Made by a program: the position numbers and the translations under genes
Part shown: positions 60,004-64,000 of the stretch, in pieces
Position numbering within the stretch: the stretch's first letter is position 1
Layout: every line of letters starts with the position of its first letter
Source: Candidatus Dadabacteria bacterium
GTDB taxonomy: Bacteria > Desulfobacterota_D > UBA1144 > Nemesobacterales > Nemesobacteraceae
DNA: 64,000 bases
NCBI GenBank assembly: GCA_009837205.1
Contig: VXTZ01000012.1
Span: 62,001 to 126,000 of the forward strand
Reading direction: 5' to 3'
Notes under the pieces: model-generated
What the model saw: the letters and a program-made list of their open reading frames with translations, nothing else
What the model was told of the DNA's origin: nothing
Databases searched by the model: none

Positions 60004-61116
60004 TCAGTCGACAACCCTTACCGGCTGACCGGGAAGAAGGCCGAAGCTCCCCTCGGTTATGATTCTGGAATCTGGAGGAAGGGAATCAAAGGATATGTAG
60101 GCCGAGTTATCATCTATCCACGTGGGTGCCACTTTAGCCTTGAGAACTTCTCCATTTTTTTCAACCAGCACGAAAGAGAAATTTTCTTTATCGTCGGACA
60201 AGACAGCCGTCTTGGGGATTCTGACGACATTATCAAGCGTCTGCACCGGTATTTTTACGGAAACCATTTCCCCAGGCCACCACTTTACCGAGGGATCGGA
60301 TATGGCAATCTCGATATCGTAGGTGCCCGAGAAATCATCAGAACCCGGACTCACGCCGTCAACCTCGCCCGCGACGGTTTCCACCGTGCCGTCTCTTGTA
60401 AGTGATACCTCAAGAACATCTCCCCTGTTGACGCTTCTGGCAACGGACACGTCCACACCGGCTATGACTTTCCTGCCGCTTAGATTAACGACTTTGGCCA
60501 CCACATCTCCGTTTCTTGTCTCCTGCCCAATGTCGGGAACGATTTCGACAACCTGGCCTTGGATAGGGGAGCGGATCTTGAGGTTTTCGTAATTCCACTT
60601 GGCCCTTTTGTAAGAAGCTTCAAGGGCCTTTACGCCAGCCGAGGCGGTTTCAAGCAGGTTTTGTGACGCTTCAGTCTCGTCCTCAGAGACTATTCCCTTC
60701 TCAAAAAGAGCCGCGTTCCTGCGGTATACCCTTTCAGCTTCGGAAAGCTTCCCCTTGGCGGACTCAAGATTGTATTTCGCCTCGTCAAGCCGTGTTTCCA
60801 CGCGGTAATCGTAGAGTTCGAGGATAATTCCATCCTTCTCGATTTCCTGACCTCTACCGGAATCTATCCGCTTTACCCATCCCGAAACGGTCGTTCGGAC
60901 CAGAACGGTCTGCTTGCCACGGACTCTTCCGAGAACTTCGGTGTAAACTGAACCCGGGGACGCAACAGGCGTCATCACTTTTATGGGCCTGTGGACGTTA
61001 TCTTCAGAGTGACCCTGTGCACTTGATTCCCTTTCGTGAAGAAACCTCGCATACAGGAGAAAAAGAACCAAGAGGAACCCAAGAGATATTAAAACCAGAG
61101 TCACCCAGTTCTTCAT
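60004..61116 (-). CDS. RND efflux periplasmic adaptor (membrane fusion protein)
   Basis: A 370-residue membrane-fusion protein. A single N-terminal membrane helix (VTLVLISLGFLLVLFLLYA) anchors it; no lipobox cysteine is present. Then come a lipoyl-like half (TVSGWVKRIDSGRGQEIEKDGIILELYD), an alpha-helical hairpin near 110-170 (EAKYNLESAKGKLSEAERV), the second lipoyl half (IRSPIQGQVVEI), a beta-barrel and a membrane-proximal domain ending FGLLPGQPVRVVD. The ATG at 61116 (MKNWVTL) precedes the helix; 61143 is an alternative. It is likely partner of the RND pump 6 kb downstream, although separate from it. Confidence 0.88.
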   Translation of the reverse strand: MKNWVTLVLISLGFLLVLFLLYARFLHERESSAQGHSEDNVHRPIKVMTPVASPGSVYTEVLGRVRGKQTVLVRTTVSGWVKRIDSGRGQEIEKDGIILELYDYRVETRLDEAKYNLESAKGKLSEAERVYRRNAALFEKGIVSEDETEASQNLLETASAGVKALEASYKRAKWNYENLKIRSPIQGQVVEIVPDIGQETRNGDVVAKVVNLSGRKVIAGVDVSVARSVNRGDVLEVSLTRDGTVETVAGEVDGVSPGSDDFSGTYDIEIAISDPSVKWWPGEMVSVKIPVQTLDNVVRIPKTAVLSDDKENFSFVLVEKNGEVLKAKVAPTWIDDNSAYISFDSLPPDSRIITEGSFGLLPGQPVRVVD

Positions 61117-61218
61117 TTTTCTTTCTCTGAACCAAGATCTCATCTATTTTTCCACCCACAAAAGCTTCAATAAAAAAGACATTCATAACAATATTGAGAA
61201 TCTGGCGATTTAGCAACA

Positions 61219-61243
61219 ACCGGCAAAAATAGGAATAGCCGGT
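61219..61243. promoter_or_regulatory. Inverted repeat upstream of the HU gene
   Basis: ACCGGC (61219-61224), 13 bases, GCCGGT (61238-61243), ending 8 bases before the -35 of the HU promoter, between the HU gene and the divergent adaptor gene. It could be an operator or a small hairpin; nothing further is shown. Confidence 0.35.
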
Positions 61244-61251
61244 AAAAAAGA

Positions 61252-61280
61252 TTGACTTTTAGCCAGAATTTCCCGATAAT
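61252..61280 (+). promoter_or_regulatory. sigma70-type promoter of the HU gene
   Basis: TTGACT (61252-61257), 17-base spacer, GATAAT (61275-61280). It lies 27 bases before the start codon. Confidence 0.7.
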
Positions 61281-61307
61281 TACTAAGAGATTTTAAGGAG
61301 GATGTTA

Positions 61308-61598
61308 GTGAACGGAAAACCTTTAACAAAATCCCAGCTTTCAACCAGCTTGGCAGAGGAGGCGGGAATAACCAAGGCGACAGCCAAAACCGTTATTGAT
61401 GCTATAGCGTCAATTGCATGTGCAGAGGTAAAGGAAAAAGGAGAATTCACGATTCCTGGAATCGGCAAACTGGTTATCAGCAATCGTAGTGCCAGAATGG
61501 GGAGAAATCCCGCCACCGGTGAAGTAATCAGCATACCTGCAAGAAAGGTCCTGAAGTTCCGCGTGGCGAAAGCCTGCAAAGATTCTGTGCTAGGTTAA
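61308..61598 (+). CDS. HU/IHF-family DNA-binding protein
   Basis: A 96-residue nucleoid protein that bends DNA as a dimer. The N-terminal helices read TKSQLSTSLAEEAGITKATAKTVIDAI (parts TKSQLS, AKTVIDAI), the beta-arm is RMGRNPATGEVISIPA with the proline that intercalates into DNA, and the end is RKVLKFRVAKACKDSV. The GTG at 61308 is 6 bases after AAGGAGG; an ATG at 61302 touches that site and is less likely. A strong promoter precedes it. HU versus IHF cannot be separated by eye. Confidence 0.93.
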   Translation: MNGKPLTKSQLSTSLAEEAGITKATAKTVIDAIASIACAEVKEKGEFTIPGIGKLVISNRSARMGRNPATGEVISIPARKVLKFRVAKACKDSVLG

Positions 61599-61617
61599 AG
61601 CTGTCTCCACGCTCTAC

Positions 61618-62913
61618 CTAGTTGATGTTGCCTCTCAGCGACCAGTTAAGAATTTCTACTGGATGCACAATCTTGGTCTTGGAATCTAAACCGAGCAGTC
61701 CCTTGCGGATCTGTATCATGCACCCAGGGTTCCCGACGGCCAGATAATCAGCACCGGTTTTCTCTATCTCGCTTACTTTCCCTGAGAGAAGTTTGGCGGA
61801 CATCTCCGGTTGCACGATATTATATATCCCGGCGCTTCCGCAGCAGTGATCCGACCATTGCATTTCGACGAGTTCCACTCCCGGGATGCTTCTTAGAAGC
61901 TCTCTTGGAGCAGACCGTATCCCTTGTCCGTGAACAATATGGCATGCGTCCTGATAAGTAATCTTTATATCAAGAGGGCGCAGCGACGCCTCTATTTCCA
62001 CATCTGAAAGAAATTCCATTACATCCACGGTTTTCGCTGAGAGCTGCGCTGCGGCTTCGGAGTAGACCGGGTCCTCATGCAGGATCTCGGCGTATTCCTT
62101 CATAGTGGAACCACATCCGGCGGAATTAACGACTACGGCATCTACGTTTAAGGTGGCGAAAAGGGCCACCAGTTTTCTTGCGAACTCCCTTCCTTCCTCA
62201 AGCCTTCCCGAATGAACAGAAAGGGCCCCGCAACATCCCTGGTTCTTGGGAACAAAAACTTCGCAGCCACTTGCGCGAAGCACTTCGATCGTTGCCCTGT
62301 TTATTTCCGGGAAGAAGACCCCCTGAACACAACCGCTCAGAAGAGCAACTTTCTTTTTTCTCTCTCCAATTGCCGGATAAAAAGCCGAAAGAGTTTCCCC
62401 GAAAGCAGAGTTGACCTCGGGCAGCATATGAAACATGGAAGAAGCCGAGAGACTTATTCTGTCAAGAAGCCACGGCGGGAAAACCCTCTTCAGGCCAAGC
62501 GTTTTTACCAGGTAGACAAACGGCAGGAGAACCTTCAACCTTTGGGGATAGGGAAAGATTTTGAAGATGAAGGCCTTAAGAATTTTCTCCCCCAGCCCCC
62601 TCTTGAACCTCCTTTCAATCTGTCCCCTCGACATCTCTATCAGGCTTCCATACTTAACTCCAGAGGGACACGCAGTCTCACAGGCAAGACATCCCAGACA
62701 CAGATCAAGGTGCTTTACAAGCGACTCGCCCATCGGAATTCTTCCCTCCTCCGCGGCCTTTATCAGATGTATTCTTCCCCTGGGAGAATCGAGTTCGTTT
62801 CCGGTTTCAAGATAGGTGGGACAAGATGAAAGACAGAACCCGCAGTGAACGCAGTCCTGTATTATCTTCTTGCTCGGGCGATCTGTATGGTCAAAAGCGG
62901 TCTCAAGCGACAT
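61618..62913 (-). CDS. glcF: Glycolate oxidase iron-sulfur subunit
   Basis: GlcF carries electrons in the membrane-associated glycolate oxidase GlcDEF. The 431-residue product has two 4Fe-4S motifs, CVHCGFCLSSCP (residues 21-32) and CLGCLACETACP (about 72-83), then two CCG domains (GCVQGVFFPEIN ... NQGCCGALSVHSG and YQDACHIVHGQG ... DHCCGSAGIYN). The ATG at 62913 has GGAGGG 6 bases upstream and overlaps the DUF3891 gene by 11 bases. Related lactate-utilisation Fe-S proteins are alternatives, but the glcE end at 63.7 kb supports GlcF. Confidence 0.92.
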   Translation of the reverse strand: MSLETAFDHTDRPSKKIIQDCVHCGFCLSSCPTYLETGNELDSPRGRIHLIKAAEEGRIPMGESLVKHLDLCLGCLACETACPSGVKYGSLIEMSRGQIERRFKRGLGEKILKAFIFKIFPYPQRLKVLLPFVYLVKTLGLKRVFPPWLLDRISLSASSMFHMLPEVNSAFGETLSAFYPAIGERKKKVALLSGCVQGVFFPEINRATIEVLRASGCEVFVPKNQGCCGALSVHSGRLEEGREFARKLVALFATLNVDAVVVNSAGCGSTMKEYAEILHEDPVYSEAAAQLSAKTVDVMEFLSDVEIEASLRPLDIKITYQDACHIVHGQGIRSAPRELLRSIPGVELVEMQWSDHCCGSAGIYNIVQPEMSAKLLSGKVSEIEKTGADYLAVGNPGCMIQIRKGLLGLDSKTKIVHPVEILNWSLRGNIN

Positions 62914-63697
62914 TGCGTCCCTCCGCTCCCGAAGAAATCGAAAAACCGAAAGTCTCGAGACTCGCGCTATGAAAAGCCTCTTTGAGTTCCTCTTGGGCTC
63001 CAAACGATTTTTTCCCGAGTTTTCGGCCGGATATATCAAAGTGAAGAGAGTCTTGAGAAAAAGGATTTGGGCAGATCGTATAGTTAAGTCCATCCTCTGA
63101 TGACAGGGCCATTTCCACCGTGTCTCCGAGGTAATTAATCGGAACGCCCGGAACAGTGACTGATCTTGATCCGTGGCAGAGGCCAAGCGATATTATGTCA
63201 CCCACCTGAAGGAACCTGAGATTGGTCTGGACATCGGCAGGCAGGTATCCGTTCGGGTTTTCATCCCCGACCCTGATCTCCAAGCTTCGCAGCAGGAATT
63301 CCCTAATTTTCTCTCTAAGCGAAACGGCCGCCTTGTTATCTGGGTTTCTGGATATGGTCCTTTCGTTAAGTTCGGAGAAGTGAAGCGCTATGAGCGCGCA
63401 GGCGTATGGATGCTCGCCGGCATGTTTTTCGAAACACTCAGACCATATCTCAAGCTGGCTTTCGGGCCGCATTTCCATGAAACTTCTCGGATAGCCGTTT
63501 TTCGAGTTAAGATCGGCCGCGGAATCCGTTTCCTCCCACCCGCAGTCATGTTCCCTTATCGCAAGCATCACTTCATCTCTAGGAGCGATGGTCTCGAAAT
63601 CATCATTGCCCCAGAAATCCATTATTCTTGAAGAAAGAAAAGCGTGATTTGGCTGCGTTATGAGCGTCCACCCCTTATCGGATTCCCTTCTTATCAT
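62903..63697 (-). CDS. DUF3891 family protein
   Basis: A 264-residue protein of the DUF3891 type. It opens GWTLITQPNHAFLSSRIMDFW (part: ITQPNHAFLSS), includes AIREHDCGWEETD with His, Asp, Glu and Trp, LIALHFSEL, and a second half with LQVGDIISLGLCHG and VPINYLGDTVEMAL. Conserved His/Asp/Glu could bind a metal, but no function is known. It sits inside the glycolate oxidase operon: 11 bases behind glcE and overlapping glcF by 11 bases, so it is almost certainly co-translated. Confidence 0.75.
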   Translation of the reverse strand: MIRRESDKGWTLITQPNHAFLSSRIMDFWGNDDFETIAPRDEVMLAIREHDCGWEETDSAADLNSKNGYPRSFMEMRPESQLEIWSECFEKHAGEHPYACALIALHFSELNERTISRNPDNKAAVSLREKIREFLLRSLEIRVGDENPNGYLPADVQTNLRFLQVGDIISLGLCHGSRSVTVPGVPINYLGDTVEMALSSEDGLNYTICPNPFSQDSLHFDISGRKLGKKSFGAQEELKEAFHSASLETFGFSISSGAEGRNVA

Positions 63698-63708
63698 AAT
63701 CCGTATCC

Positions 63709-64000
63709 TCAGTCTGCATCGAATATTTTTTCGCCGGGCAGAATGTTTCCCGGATCAAAACGCCGTTTTATGTTCTTCATAAGAAAAAGCGCCTCTCCAA
63801 AATCTCCCCACGCTTTTATCCTCTCCCTGAGTTCGCGGCGGACCCCCGAGAACATGATACGGCCCTCGAGCGAATCGGCAAGATTCTCAAGAGAATGTGC
63901 CGCCCTGACAGCCTCTTCATCTCCACCGCTTACCGAAACAAGCGCAACCCCTCTGGCGGGCCTCGAAAGGCAGCGCACTGTGACCCCCGAGAGTGCCGGA
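63709..64000 (-). CDS. glcE: Glycolate oxidase FAD-binding subunit, C-terminal part (gene runs off the window)
   Basis: The reverse strand encodes the last 96 residues of a FAD-linked oxidase. The visible end FGEALFLMKNIKRRFDPGNILPGEKIF, with KRRFDPGNIL as the core, is the C-terminal signature of GlcD/GlcE-type proteins; the compact sequence and its place ahead of glcF favour GlcE. The FAD-binding part lies beyond base 64000, so GlcD cannot be excluded. Confidence 0.75.
   Translation of the reverse strand, partial: PALSGVTVRCLSRPARGVALVSVSGGDEEAVRAAHSLENLADSLEGRIMFSGVRRELRERIKAWGDFGEALFLMKNIKRRFDPGNILPGEKIFDAD

Noticed and set aside
1-64000. CRISPR arrays, insertion sequences or prophage
   Set aside because: No regularly spaced repeats, transposase, integrase or phage structural genes were found in the window.

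Overview
The window reads as one contiguous stretch of chromosome from a Gram-negative, probably aerobic or facultative heterotroph. Gram-negative character follows from a Pal-type OmpA lipoprotein with a CpoB-like partner, three lipobox lipoproteins, a TatC translocase and an RND efflux pump with its adaptor. The mix of deltaproteobacteria-like housekeeping genes, heterodimeric methylmalonyl-CoA mutase, a coenzyme F420 ligase and animal-type SRCR domains would suit a Desulfobacterota or Dadabacteria-like lineage, possibly host-associated. That placement is inference; no 16S or ribosomal-protein block is present to settle it. Nearly all DNA is coding, genes often overlap by 1-14 bases, and no insertion sequence, phage, CRISPR array or integrase was seen.

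Layout. 1-3.4 kb: 5' part of serA (minus), tatC and an acyl-CoA ligase. 3.4-8.7 kb: a minus-strand polyphosphate block (CYTH-CHAD protein, ppk, ppx/gppA). 8.8-16.3 kb: dnaE, a small DUF2103-like protein, selO, a UvrD/PcrA helicase and tRNA-Gln. 16.5-20.7 kb: the accessory part, with two tandem paralogues of secreted SRCR/Ig-like/SRCR proteins, each under its own copy of a sigma70-type promoter, and a secreted tandem-Cache protein with a C-terminal sorting-like tail. 20.8-25.2 kb: ispE with a coupled lipoprotein, fxsA, a flavin-reductase-like protein, and pal/cpoB. 25.2-28.2 kb: hemL followed by the F0 part of ATP synthase (two atpI-type genes, atpB, atpE). 28.2-35.5 kb: CCA-adding enzyme, a degenerate acyl-CoA-synthetase-like protein, then a minus-strand run of pseudo-sirtuin, double-domain ThyX, zinc-ribbon membrane protein, pentapeptide protein and xseA. 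35-37.8 kb: DUF971, a methyltransferase and queE/queC. 37.9-43.5 kb: the mutA-mutB-meaB-rimI operon. 43.5-50.8 kb: polyprenyl synthase, cvpA, fbp, an LLM oxidoreductase and the fba-pgk-gap run. 50.9-61.1 kb: RND pump, argC, two NifS-type desulfurases, glycerophosphodiesterase, cofE and the RND adaptor. 61.2-64 kb: an HU protein and a glycolate oxidase operon (glcF, a DUF3891 gene, 3' part of glcE).

Functional links. fbaB, pgk and gap (minus) face fbp (plus), so lower glycolysis and gluconeogenesis share a neighbourhood. MutAB with its chaperone GTPase MeaB handles propionyl-CoA-derived carbon. CofE supports the idea that the LLM oxidoreductase uses F420. Ppk, Ppx and the CHAD protein make, degrade and bind polyphosphate.

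The strongest candidate for something undescribed is the 16.4-20.8 kb SRCR/Cache cluster, which lies between ispE and tRNA-Gln. Other unusual items are the ThyX protein whose catalytic motif is divided between two halves, a sirtuin lacking its catalytic histidine, an AMP-binding protein without its P-loop, an atpI gene with no canonical start codon, and a DUF3891 gene inside the glycolate oxidase operon.
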